From Beta vulgaris subsp. vulgaris (lineage: Eukaryota > Streptophyta > Magnoliopsida > Caryophyllales > Amaranthaceae), in contig NC_079202.1 in NCBI RefSeq assembly GCF_026745355.1, forward strand, positions 6,589,629 to 6,653,628: 64,000 nucleotides of DNA. Reading direction: 5' to 3'. The notes below the pieces were generated by a model. It saw nothing but the letters and a program-made list of their open reading frames with translations. It had not been told where the DNA came from and did not search any database. This document shows positions 34,760-45,122 of this stretch, piece after piece (position 1 is the stretch's first letter; every line of letters starts with the position of its first letter). A program made the position numbers and the translations under genes.

Positions 34760-35937
34760 GTGTATGTGAATGGGGAAAAAAAGAAAAAGGTAGCTTTGTG
34801 GTGGTTTTGTGTCGGGTCGCCGAGGGTGGCTCGTCGGTGGCGGGCGAAAACCGGTCGGACGCCCGGTGAAGTGGTGGTAGAGAAGAGAGGATGGGTGGTG
34901 GTCGAAAAGTGGAGAGAGGGTTTGCGTGAGAGTGTGTGGGGGTCGAAAAGTGTAGAGGGCGAGAAGGGCCGTCGCTGGGCCGGCGGGTCGGGAGTGGTCG
35001 GAGGGTCGCCGGTCGTCGGAGGTAGGTGAGAGAGGTCGGGGCAGGAGGGGTTGTGGCGAGAGGGTTTTAGGGTGGGGAGTGTGTGGTTTGTTTTTTTTTT
35101 TTTATGTTATGGGTTGGGTCGCGAGGGGGGTAGGGGAGTTCGAAGACCTGCGGGCGCGGGGTATTACCCGCGGGCGGACAGAAGTGTTGGGAGAGGGGGG
35201 GCTTTTTGGTCTGCGGGCGCGGGATGTCGGGGAGGGCGCGGGCTGGAGGCTAGATGGAAATCCCGCGGGCGCGGGTTGGAAGCCGCGGGCGGACAACAGG
35301 TTCTGATGTGGGGGGGATTCTGCTGCGGGCGCGGGATTGCGGGTGGGGGCGCGGGTGCTGTAGGGAGGGCGAAGTCCCGCGGGCGCGGGTTATACCCCGC
35401 GGGCGGACAGGAGGGTTTGTGAATTTTGGTTCGGAAGCCCGCGGGCGCGGGGGTTTGGCTGCGGGTGGACAGTAGTTTTGTGAATTTTGGGAAGCTTTTG
35501 GCCGCGGGCGCGGGATCAACCCCGCGGGCTAGAGGAGAAATGATGAGAGTGGTCGTGAATTCCCGCGGGTGCATGTTGGAGCTCGTGCTTTCACCTAGGG
35601 TCAAAATTAGCACACCAAAACCACTAAACAACACTTGTTAGCATGGTTAGTCTAATAAAAATAAAAAAATGAAGATGGAATTCAAGTGAATTCTTAAAAA
35701 CTAAAAGAAACTAACTAAACTAAAAATTAAGAAGCGAATTCAAGTGAATTCAAAAACACACAAAAATTAAAAAATAAAAATAAATTGAATTCAACTGAAT
35801 TTAATATGCAAATATTTTTGTTATTTTCTTTTTGTTTAGATAAATGAAGAGTGAAAGGAAAAAAAAAAGTTAGAGATTCGGGTTGCCTCCCGAATAGCGC
35901 TGGTTTATGCAGGTCCCGCACGACCGTTTACCTCTTT
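34760..35937. other. Athila region between pol and ORF-1
   Basis: The region is GC-rich on the side of ORF-1 and AT-rich next to pol. It contains the minisatellite at 35148-35580. Just after pol (35879-35895) it has a GGGAGGCAACC motif on the minus strand. Long ORFs on both strands reflect GC composition and are not called as genes. Confidence 0.55.
35148..35580. repeat. GC-rich minisatellite, ~60-bp units (GCGGGCGCGGG)
   Basis: GCGGGCGCGGG or a close variant occurs at about 35148, 35208, 35264, 35322, 35378, 35439, 35503 and 35561, that is every 56-64 bp. It is often followed by a second block CCGCGGGCGGACA. It is extremely CpG-rich within an otherwise AT-rich element. Confidence 0.8.
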
Positions 35938-36653
35938 TCAATGACTAGTAAAGGTAGGTGTTTGGAGGTAGAGTACCTCAACTAAACCCACAGGAGCGCC
36001 TTCATAGTACAACTTCAGACGTTGACCATTCACCTTGAAACTTTCGCCTTTTTCGTTCATAATCTCGACAGAACCGAACATGTTCACTCTGGTAACTGTA
36101 AAGGGCCTGACCATCTAGACTTTAACTTTTCAGGAAAGATTTTTAGCCTAGAGTTATAGAGTAAAACCTTATCTCCAATCGTGAACTCCCGAGGAGGATC
36201 TTTTTGTCATGCCACTTCTTGGTTTTCTCCTTGTATACTCGTGCACTATCATACGCTATCAACCGAAACTCATCAAGCTCATTGAGTTGTAGAAGACGTT
36301 TCTCCCCTGCAAGCTTTTGATCCATATTAAGCTCCTTGATCGCCCAAAAAGCTTTATATTCTAATTCAACAGGGAGGTGGCACGCTTTCCCATGCACAAG
36401 CCTATACGGTGAAGTACCAATAGGCGTCTTGAATGCAGTTTTGTACGCCCAGAGTGTGTCATCTAATTTCGTGCTCCAATCCTTCCGAGACTACTACTTT
36501 CTCAAGAATGGACTTAATTTCGCGGTTTGAAACCTCAACTTGCCCACTTGTTTGAGGATGGTATGCTAATCCAGTACGATGGTAGACTCCATATTTCTTC
36601 AAAAGGGTGTCTAAATGTCGTTCATGAAAATGGGAGCCTCCATCACTAATCAC
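35938..36653 (-). pseudogene. Athila integrase core (second half) and C-terminus
   Basis: The segment 36653-36459 has [13 protein letters not shown] (second catalytic Asp) and [16 protein letters not shown] (catalytic Glu). The segment 36397-36143 has [19 protein letters not shown] and [19 protein letters not shown]. After further shifts, FKVNGQRLKLYYEG leads to the TGA at 35938-35940. These are the normal closing motifs of Athila integrase. The frame is broken near 36455, 36400 and 36140. Confidence 0.85.
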
Positions 36654-37841
36654 AGCTCGTGGGACCCAAACCTCGGAAATATGATCTTCTTGAACAAAGC
36701 TATGACTACCTTAGAATCATTAGTAGGAGATGCCACGGCTTCAACCCACTTAGAGACATAATCCACAGCAACCAATATGTAGCAATTTCCATTGGAGGAG
36801 GGGAACGGTCCCATAAAGTCAATACCCCAAACATCGAAGATTTCAACTTCTAGAATACCGGTTTGGGGCATCTCATGCCTTCTCGAAATATTGCCGGTCC
36901 TCTGGCAAGCGTCACATGACATGATGAAAGACTGTGCATCCTTGAACATTGTCGGCCAAAAGAAACCCGACTCATGGAGCCTTGCAACAGTCCTGGAAGG
37001 GCCATGATGCCCTCCATAAGGTGAGTTATGGCAGCGATTCAGGACTCCATTGACCTCCCATTCAAGTACACATTTTCGAAAAAGACCATCCGAACATTTC
37101 ACGAAACAAGTGAGGATCATCCCAAAAGTAGAATTTAACATCATGGAGGAACCTTTTCTTCTGTTGGTAGGACATATCAGGAGGTATCACACCGCCTACC
37201 AAGTAATTGGCGTAGTCGGCAAACCAAGGAATCTGTGCTGTGACTGCATATAAATGATCGTCAGGAAAAGAATCATCTATAGGAGTTGAGTTCGTGCCAT
37301 CTTCAGGCCTGATCCTTGACAGGTGGTCTGCTACTACGTTCTCTGCGCCCTTCTTATCACGAATTTCTATGTCGAACTCTTGTAGCAAGAGAATCCATCG
37401 AATGAGCCTAGGCTTAGCTTCCTTCTTAGAGAGAAGGTACTTCAAAGCAACATGATCAGTGTAGATAATAACTTTAGAGCCAATCTGATAAGATCTGAAC
37501 TTCTCTAAAGCATAGACAATAGCCAAAAGCTCCTTTTCTGTAGTAGCATAGTTGACTTGAGCCTCGTCCAATGTCTTGCTATCGTAGTAGATTGCATGCA
37601 AGACCTTATCCTTACGTTGACTAAGTACTGCTCCAACCGCATAATCACTGGCGTCACACATTATCTCGAAGGGGAGTTCCCAATCGGGAGAGCGGATAAT
37701 AGGTGCAGTTATTAAAGCTTGCTTGATCCTGTCAAAAGACTCAAGACACTCATCAGTAAAAACAAATGGAGCATCCTTAAGAAGGAGTTGGGTCAGTGGT
37801 TTAGCAATTTTCGAAAAATCCTTGATAAAACGGCGATACAA
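36650..37841 (-). pseudogene. Athila RNase H and integrase N-terminal part
   Basis: 37841-37062 carries the RT connection domain ([15 protein letters not shown]) and RNase H ([50 protein letters not shown]). The overlapping frame 37144-36650 continues with the HHCC zinc-binding domain ([19 protein letters not shown]) and the first catalytic Asp ([13 protein letters not shown]). Motifs are complete but the frame shifts at about 37100. Confidence 0.88.
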
Positions 37842-37970
37842 TCCCGCATGACCAAGAAAGCTTCGTACCCTTTAACATTAGCTGGTGGGGGTAATTGCTC
37901 AATCACTTGGACCTTAGCTCGATCAACTTGGATGCCCCTATCAGAAACAATATGGCCTAAGACAACTCCT

Positions 37971-38400
37971 TCAGTCACCATGAAATGACACTTTTCCCAG
38001 TTTAAAACCAAATGACCCTTCACATCTTTTCAGGACTTTAGTGAGGTTAACTAAGCATGTATCGAACGTGGAACTATACACACTAAAATCATCCATAAAG
38101 ACTTCCATGATAGACTCGATGAACTCAGAAAAGATACTCATCATGCAGCGTTGAAAGGTGGCAGGGGCATTACATAAACCAAAGGGCATTCTACGATATG
38201 CAAAAGTGCCATAAGGGCATGTGAATGTGGTCTTTTCTTGATCATCAGGATGAATGGGAATTTGGAAGAAACCTGAATACCCATCCAAATAGCAAAAGTA
38301 TTTATGACAAGCCAACCGTTCAAGCATTTGGTCAATAAAAGGTAGGGGAAAGTGGTCCTTCTTAGTGGCCATGTTGAGTCTCCTATAGTCTATACGCCAT
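37971..38400 (-). pseudogene. Athila reverse transcriptase, N-terminus deleted
   Basis: The segment begins with IDYRRLNMATKKDHFPLPFI and includes TTFTCPYGTFAYRRMPFGLC, APATFQRCMM and the catalytic VFMDDFSVYS. The RT fingers and the whole protease, normally upstream, are absent. The sequence passes from the Gag zinc-knuckle region to the RT palm within about 60 bp. A frameshift near 38020 leads to the next piece (EKCHFMVTEGVVLGH, 38023-37793). Confidence 0.87.
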
Positions 38401-39527
38401 GTTGGTCAATAAAAGGTATGGGTTGTTCGGCCGATATGCTTGAAAAGCATTAACTTGTTCGAGAGAACTCCGACACTCTTGTGCCCAATGTCCAACTATG
38501 CCACAATTATCACACATAATCTCGGAGGTAGTACCCAAAGCAGCAACACTTGCAGGAGAGGAGAGCTGCATATTGTCAAGTTTATTGCTGATGCATTCAT
38601 CTGTGCAGCTAATAAGGATATAGAATCTATCTCATGCTTTCCACCCTTGTTAGCTAGTCCTCGAGGATTACCATATTGAGAGTTGTGGATAGCCATCTCC
38701 TCGATCAAATCATGTGCAGCATCAATTTCTAGTTTCATGAATCTCCCATTTGCTGCAGAGTCAAGGATAAGTCTCGAGTTGTTCCCCAAACCATTGTAGA
38801 ATCCCTGAACTAGGAACCATTTTTGTAGACCATGATGGGGAATTCTCTCTGAAGATCTTTAAATCTTTCCCATGCCTCATGTAAAGACTCATCAGTCCCT
38901 TGGGTGAAGTTTGTAATCTGACTACGCAACCTAGCAGTCTTCTCTGGAGGGTAGTACTTTCTGTAGAAAGCAGAGCCAAGGTATTCCAATCAGTGATCCC
39001 AAGAGTGGCTCGATTAATCCCATTGTACCACATCTTTGCCTTGTCTCGAAGTGAAAATGGGAAAAGAATCTCCCGAATCTGATCTTGTGTCACTCCCTGC
39101 TGCTTAATGGTAGAGCAATATTGGCAGAAATCTTGATAATGAAGATTGGGTCTTCATTAGGTCCACCACCAAATTGTTTTCTTTCGATCATGTTTAGCAA
39201 TGCAGGTTTGATCTCGAAATTTACAGCTTCGATTTCAGGCATTTGATTGCTTCTGGGAAGTTCAGCCAAAGAGGGTTGGGAAAAATCAGTAAGCCTCCGA
39301 GCCATCTCTGATTCTGGTGGAGCAACAGAGACAATGCTGGTAGAATCAGAGTCAGAATCCAAAGGATTATCTTCCCTTGGATTATCTCGCAACTGTCTGG
39401 AAAAGTTCTTCTGTCTATGAAAGGATCTTTCGATTTCAGGATCAAATTGTAGGCAATCTGAACTCAAACTCCTGCGCATAGAAGAACTAAAGAACAAACA
39501 ATTAAGAGATTTTGTCCCAAAGAACAA
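38383..39527 (-). pseudogene. Athila Gag with zinc knuckle
   Basis: 39527-39090 contains NFEIKPALLNMIERKQFGG, the standard start of the Athila Gag core. 39093-38761 has LFPFSLRDKAKMWYN. 38789-38496 continues with the region SRLILDSAANGRFM. 38571-38383 has CDNCGIVGHWAQEC, a CCHC knuckle with normal C-x2-C-x4-H-x4-C spacing. These parts are in three frames, so the gene is broken. Gag packages the element RNA. Confidence 0.87.
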
Positions 39528-39599
39528 GTGTTCTCTGAGACGAGAGTGTATATTCTAGACTCTAAAACAATTAAAGAAAATGGAACAAAACCGTTTCCC

Positions 39600-39618
39600 C
39601 GGCAACGGCGCCAAATTT
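39600..39618 (-). other. tRNA-Asp primer binding site of the Athila element
   Basis: The minus strand reads TGGCGCCGTTGCCGGGGA (about 39597-39615), the sequence complementary to the 3' end of tRNA-Asp used by Athila-type elements. It lies just inside the 5' LTR. Confidence 0.88.
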
Positions 39619-41045
39619 TGACAGGCTAAAGTCGTATCACCTTATCAAAAGTAATCCTAAGTCCTCTAACAAATAGTAGTCAGGGAAGTAGGGTCGAATC
39701 CACAGAGAAACAGTGTTCTTTTCCTAATTGTCAGTCAAATCTAGAGTATAGGAACGAGTGTTTGTAGTAATTATACTAAACTAAACTATAACTACATTAA
39801 GAATTATCAATAATAAAAAGTCTAGGGCATAGGTTCACCAATGATCAATATTTCGGGATGAAACACAAAAATCAACAATTAATAATGCAGTTAAACAGAT
39901 TGATTCGCTCTCTCAAGTCTAAATCAAGCATAGAACGATATTAACAGGCTCTCGCAATTTATTAACACCAATTCTACCTATTGAAACTAGCCTTAATATC
40001 AAGTTTATACCTCTCGGCGCATAACCTAATATTGCAACACTATAACAATCAAATCTGGCCAAATTGGATTGAATAGACATAAAAACATTCAATAGGAATC
40101 AACATGCATAATAAAAATCAATACTTTAATAAACATCCCTTCCTAATTGATCATGGATCCCCCTAAACCCTAGAAATAGACTACTCAATCATAATTGGGG
40201 AAAACATATTCATAATTAAATAAGCAAACATGAATTAATAATAAAGGATTGAATAGGATAAAAAAGAGAAAGAAATAATACCAATTGTAGAACCAATCTT
40301 GCAAAAATCAAAGCTTCTATTGAAAATTCAATGTAATTGGGGAAAAAGCAAAACTAGGGTTCTTCAATAATTGAGAGAAAAAGAGTTCTAATCTTTAATG
40401 AATTAATATGGAAAAAACAAATAGAAAATAAGATAGGAAATAATAATATTCCCTTGAGTCTTTATACCTTTCTATTTCCTAAAACAACTAGAAAAATAGA
40501 GTCTAATTCGTCAAAAGATAAAGCCTTATTCGACTAGGAAACCCGGAATAATCCGCGGCCGCGGATTTTCGGGCTGCAAAACAGCGTCAACTTGCAAAGA
40601 CCATATCTCCCAAACTAGAAGTCGTATCGGGGCGTGTAATATACCGTTGGAAAGCTCTTCAAGTCTAGTTTCCAACCCCACTGGAATCACTAATTCCGAT
40701 CTCTGGATAATAAGTTATGATCAAAAGAGTGCACATGACTCAATTTCCATACTTCTTTTAATACGTTTCCGCTATGTTTGAGTTGCAATCCGACTTGAAG
40801 ATGCCCTTTGGACTTCTCATTTGACTTAGCTCCTTCCTAGATGCTTCTCATGCTTAAGCTTATCCAATAATACTCCAATTGTGTTCTCAATACCTGAAAA
40901 CTATCAAAAACACCGAAAACACACACTAGAGTAATATCTTCTCAACTTAAGTAACTTATGCAATTATGGACTAAGAATGCAACTAAATGATCCTAAAATG
41001 CAACCTAAATGCATCATGAAATGCCTATATTAATATGACTCATCA
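39619..41045 (-). repeat. 5' LTR of the Athila element
   Basis: 1427 bp, counterpart of 29919-31343. It contains the second copy of the 18-bp palindrome at 40550-40567. Confidence 0.92.
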
Positions 41046-41050
41046 CTATA
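41046..41050 (+). repeat. target site duplication of the Athila element, right copy (CTATA)
   Basis: Exact match to 29914-29918, directly after the LTR terminus CATCA. Confidence 0.9.
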
Positions 41051-41159
41051 TATGTTACAAAAAGATTGGCTTGATCTTGTACAAGTGATTCGATGATTCT
41101 TTTCGCAAGTGCGTAAGCAGCTAGGCAGCTAGGGTAACATAAAAATTACTCGAGTGCAA

Positions 41160-41345
41160 CCACACCAAAAAAAAATCTATTGGCCTACAAGAGTATAAAT
41201 TGTGAATGGCAAAACAAAAACAAAAACAAAAAAACTCTATCATTGTAATACTCCTGGCCTGCAAGAGTATAAACCGTGAATGACGAAACAAAAAAAAGTA
41301 CCATTGTAACAGTCCTGGCCCGCAAGAGTATAAAGTGTGAACAAC
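41160..41345. repeat. tandem array, right part (CAAGAGTATAAA units)
   Basis: Three units with GGCC(T/C)(A/G)CAAGAGTATAAA at about 41183, 41260 and 41322 continue the array of 29518-29918 beyond the Athila insertion, with longer spacing. Confidence 0.7.
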
Positions 41346-41447
41346 TAAACAATAATGATAAAAAAAAAGGATGTGTCCACCTTATCAAAAATAAGAGCAG
41401 AATGGGACAAAGTCTCAATCCATCCACTCAAAGGGTTTGATTACAGA

Positions 41448-42771
41448 CTAAAGCTCGAGAAGGTTTACCCTATGTTGTTTAAGTTGGAAAATCTCATTAG
41501 TACTCAAAGATGGAGTTGCTTCCAACTCATCCAGAGTCCACTTTGCAGCCTTTATCTGTTCTTCATAGGATGTTAAACAAGTTTTATTAGCTGTCAATTC
41601 ATCAAATAGATGGATTTTCCCCTCACGAGTTTTTTGCAATTCAGCTTCGAGATCACTTAACCTTTTCGTGACTGCTGCATCATGCTCCTCTAATAGTTTT
41701 TGCTTCTCTTGCTCTTTGACAAAGTTGGACTCGGTTTCTTTTAGCAACTTTGACTCATCATGCATGTCATTCTCCATCTGCTCTGGGCGTTGGGGCCCCG
41801 CAACTTCTGCTTCTAAAGCAAGATAAGACTTGACAAAACAAAAATGGGAATGAACTGACGCTTCATTCAACGGACGTGGGTCAACCTTAAGGTTTTGTAT
41901 GCCTTTATTTCTACATATTTTTCCTCAACCTCAGAAAATAATGATTGTTGCAACATGGTCAGATAGCCTGCTTTAATGCTTCTGATAGCGTTGGTAAAGA
42001 TGGTGGAAGAATTAGGCCCTGGACGAAAAGTGTTAAAAGATGCAGTAGGAACATGCATGAACACCATTTATAGCGTCATGTTCACAACGTTAGGATGAAT
42101 ATCCAAATCCCTAGAGGCAACTTCAAGAGAATTGCGACCCTGAATTGATCATTTACTGCGAGTTGAAGAAGATAGGAAAATTGGATGAGTCTGCTTCAAT
42201 TGCTCCCCACTACTCGAATCCTTTATGGTCCTCAATTCATTTCCTTTTCTAGTCAGGGGATGGGTATTGCCCTCTACAAACAGATTACCATTTATAATGT
42301 CTTGAATGCTCGCATGCAAGTCAAACGTCACCGTCCTAAAAGGAAGCAATTAAAAAGAAAAGAAATCAGACTTACCAAATGAAGATTGGTCGGAAGAAAA
42401 GGAGAACTCGGTATGTTGTCAAAAAAAATCCCCAAAGCTCGATGTATCAACTTCTTGAGCCTAGGAGGTTGACTTCCTCTTTCCATTACGTTTGTGTTTA
42501 AAATTAACATCGGACTCTGTGTCACTGGTGTCTGAACTATCAATAGAACCATGAAAATTTGTTGTTCGCTTATTATTGCGGTTGTCAGGGTACCTCTAAG
42601 ATGTGAACCATCATCTTTTGGTTGACTCAAACGTTTTCTGTCATTATGTCGTTGATCTTGCTTGGACTTTAATGCACCAGTTAAGGCGCTCGAACAAAGA
42701 ATCTCAACTTTTGTCCTTAAATCTCTAATAGTCACTTTAGACCACCACCTAGCAAAATCATATGTCACCAA
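41448..42771 (-). pseudogene. opposite-strand ORF remnants of the Tat-like element
   Basis: Four minus-strand segments (42771-42328, 42349-42149, 42067-41867, 41870-41448) run in order. The first has VTYDFARWWSKVTIRDL and a Lys/Arg-rich part. The last is a long coiled coil (KETESNFVKEQEKQKLLEE, KRLSDLEAELQKTREGK). Tat-branch elements are known to carry additional antisense ORFs, some related to plant mobile domain proteins. The WW segment is compatible with that domain but does not prove it. Frames are broken. Confidence 0.42.
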
Positions 42772-43274
42772 GTTTTTCCAGTCTAGTGATTGGCATGATG
42801 TAAAAACACGAGACTGTCTTCCTGTAAATGTTTTTTCGTAATTTATAACTAAAAAATTATTATTTTAAACATAAACATTCAAAAAATTTATTATTCAAAT
42901 AATGACAGTAATTTATAATTCAAATTTGCAATGATCTTATACCAGCTTAGAAAAATCATCGAAAAGAGACATAATGTCACTCTATATTTTATTAACTTAG
43001 GAGTTGTTATCTCCAACTTATTAAAATTAGTTCAGTTTAATTGATTTAAGTTCAGCAAAACAAAAAAAGTTAATTTCCGCAAAAACGAAAAGTTACTATT
43101 AAGAAAAAAGTAAGTTAAGTGTAGCAAAAATAAGTTTAGTTTAAGGAAAATAAGTACTGAAAAATTATATTTGACCAAAAAAAATAAGCTAATATAAAAT
43201 AAATTAAATTTATTAATAGTAAAATAGTATTAAGTATACTATAACAAACTCCTAATTATCCACTCAAAGAAAAA
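42772..43274. other. AT-rich spacer
   Basis: Nothing coding seen. A-rich stretches precede the first copy of the duplicated promoter. Confidence 0.45.
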
Positions 43275-43690
43275 CAAACTCTTAATTGTGAATAGTGGTA
43301 CCAAGCCTTAAAATGAGAAATATGCTCTAATATCTATCTCCGCCAAAAAAAAAGGTAGTGTAGTGTAAATTTTCCGTCATCTTACATTTCTCTTTTTTTT
43401 TTTACACCCTTTTTACACTTCTTTTCCCAGTCTGTATCAAAACTAACGGGCTTAAAGTAAAAAACCTTAAACCCTAGAGCCATCCCTCTTCAATCTTCCC
43501 CATCTCTCAATTACATGACAGGTGTCAATTTCTAACAAACTCTCTAAGATTTCGATTATAAATATACACTCTCCAGTAATATTCTCTCTCCTCCCACAAA
43601 ATCAAACCAAATCACTCGCCCTTTTTTACCCCAAATTTTGCATCAAATACAACAAAAATCTAATCATTGTTCTTTGTCAACCTTTATAAC
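43275..43690 (+). promoter_or_regulatory. duplicated promoter and 5' leader (orphan copy)
   Basis: It aligns along its length with 44690-45105. Shared segments include CAACAAACTCTCTAAGATTT-like sequence, CTCCCACAAAATCAAACCAA and AATCACTCG. It has a TATAAATA box at 43557-43564. After this copy the coding sequence of the gene is not found; a hAT-type transposase remnant follows. Confidence 0.75.
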
Positions 43691-43699
43691 AAAAGTCTC

Positions 43700-44390
43700 A
43701 AGATATTGTGAATGCTACAAAATTGGTATCTGTGAGTCAAACACTCATTCAAAAAATGAGGGAGAATGGATGAGATAGTTTTTTAGGCTCGCTGGGACTG
43801 TTTTGTCAACAACATGATATTCAGGTGCCTTATATGAATGCTTCTTATATAGCTCGTAAGGGTGGAGCTCGTCATCAATACGATCAAGTTACAAGGAACC
43901 ATTTTTATCGAGTTGAAATATTTCTAAGTACAATATTAGAAGAGCTGAACCGCAAATTTAACGACAATATCTTGGAGCTCTTGACATTGTCGTCATTGTT
44001 AAAGTCAAAGGATGGTTTCACAAACTTTGATATCAATAAGATTTGCTTGTCCAAAAGATTTTACGGAGCAATAGAGGTACAATCTCAAGGTTAATTGCAA
44101 CATTTCATTTGTGAAATGAAAGATAGATAAAAAATATGAGAAATTATTCTACTTTGGAGGAAGTTTGTAAACAATTGGCACAAACAAGGAAGTCAAATGT
44201 ATATTTTTGTTTGACAAATTAATATGTCTAATATTGACTCTTCCTGTGTCAACAGCTACCGTTGAAAGAACATTCTTAGATGGGAAAATCATGAAGAGAA
44301 GTTGACAGATAGCTCAGTTATTTATATCGAAAGGAAGATTTTCAAGAGTTTTAACCCCAAGTCATTATTGATGATTTCAAAATTTTGAAA
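43700..44390 (+). pseudogene. hAT-type (TTF/hAT C-terminal) transposase fragment
   Basis: Plus-strand pieces give VNATKLVSVSQTLIQKMRENG and then VPYMNASYIARKGGARHQ, HFYRVEIFLSTILEELN and LELLTLSSLLKSKDGF. After shifts, LILTLPVSTATVERTF follows, which is the hAT dimerisation motif. This layout matches the C-terminal half of plant TTF-type zinc-finger hAT proteins. Stops and missing N-terminal parts make it a remnant. Confidence 0.8.
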
Positions 44391-44689
44391 AACCGTGTAG
44401 CCTTACTTTAGTTCTTTTTCCAATAGTAGGAATGTGGGATCACTTGTGGTTTTAACATTTTAACATTTATTTTATTCCAATATTTTAGTATAATCTTTAT
44501 TTTTACATTGGATTTGAGAGTAATATTCATATGTTTTTATAGTTTTATACTTTCATATATGTTAATATGTTATTGTGGAAGAATTTGGCCCTTAGCAAAT
44601 TTTCAAGATCCGACACCGGGATCAACAATATATAAATGCAAATTTGGTGATAAATGAATAAATATGCGGTGTTTTCTCGTCAAAAGAAA

Positions 44690-45122
44690 ATTAAAATGAA
44701 CAAACTCTTAATTATAAAAAGTGATGTCATAATTTCAAATCAGAAAAATTCTCAAATACTATTATACTGTCTATCTCCTCTAAAACAAAGTATAGTAATC
44801 TCTATCTCTCATCATCTTACATTTTCTTTTTTTTACACCTTACTTATCCTTTTTTTCGTCTGTACCAATATTAAGGCTCAAAGTAAAAGCTTTAAACCCT
44901 AAAACGGCTAAAACCTTCGTCTTCAATCTTCTCCCATCTCTTAATTACATGACACGCGTCAAAGTCCAACAAACTCTCTAAGATTTCGATTATATATACA
45001 TACTCCCCACAAATATTCTCCCCCCTCCCACAAAATCAAACCAAATCACTCGGCCGTTTTTACCCCAAAATTCTGCATCAAACACAATCACAATTCAGCA
45101 GAAACATTAGAAGAAAAATCAA
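44690..45122 (+). promoter_or_regulatory. promoter and 5' leader of the EAR-motif gene
   Basis: A TATATATA box at 44991-44998 lies about 125 bp before the ATG at 45123, followed by a C/T-rich leader (CTCCCCCCTCCCACAAAATC). The leader is duplicated at 43275-43690. An ACGCGT core is present at about 44953-44958. Confidence 0.65.

Larger units (their letters stand above)
29919..41045 (-). mobile_element. Athila-type Ty3/gypsy LTR retrotransposon
   Basis: 11.1 kb with LTRs 29919-31343 and 39619-41045, target duplication CTATA, a tRNA-Asp primer site next to the right LTR and the polypurine tract AGCTTGGGGGAGT next to the left LTR, all in minus orientation. Gag, RT, RNase H and integrase are followed by a long 3' region holding an extra ORF, as in Athila. 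The protease and N-terminal RT are missing, and frames are broken, so this copy cannot be autonomous. Confidence 0.92.
27905..42771 (+). mobile_element. decayed Tat-like (Ty3/gypsy) element split by an Athila insertion
   Basis: A diverged LTR start (TATAGACACTAAAAAT) at 27905 matches the LTR fragment at 53553 (TGTAGACACTAAAT). A TATAAATA box is at 28142-28149. Gag remnants follow (28466-29334), then a tandem array (29518-29918 and 41051-41345) interrupted by the Athila at 29919-41045, then opposite-strand ORF remnants (42771-41448). No pol or second LTR is seen, so it is truncated or derived from a non-autonomous form. The assignment to the Tat branch rests on this arrangement and is an inference. 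Confidence 0.55.

Noticed and set aside
34760..35641. Several ORFs over 100 codons on both strands
   Set aside because: They run through the GC-rich minisatellite. The predicted products are simple Arg/Pro/Gly repeats and are not protein-like.
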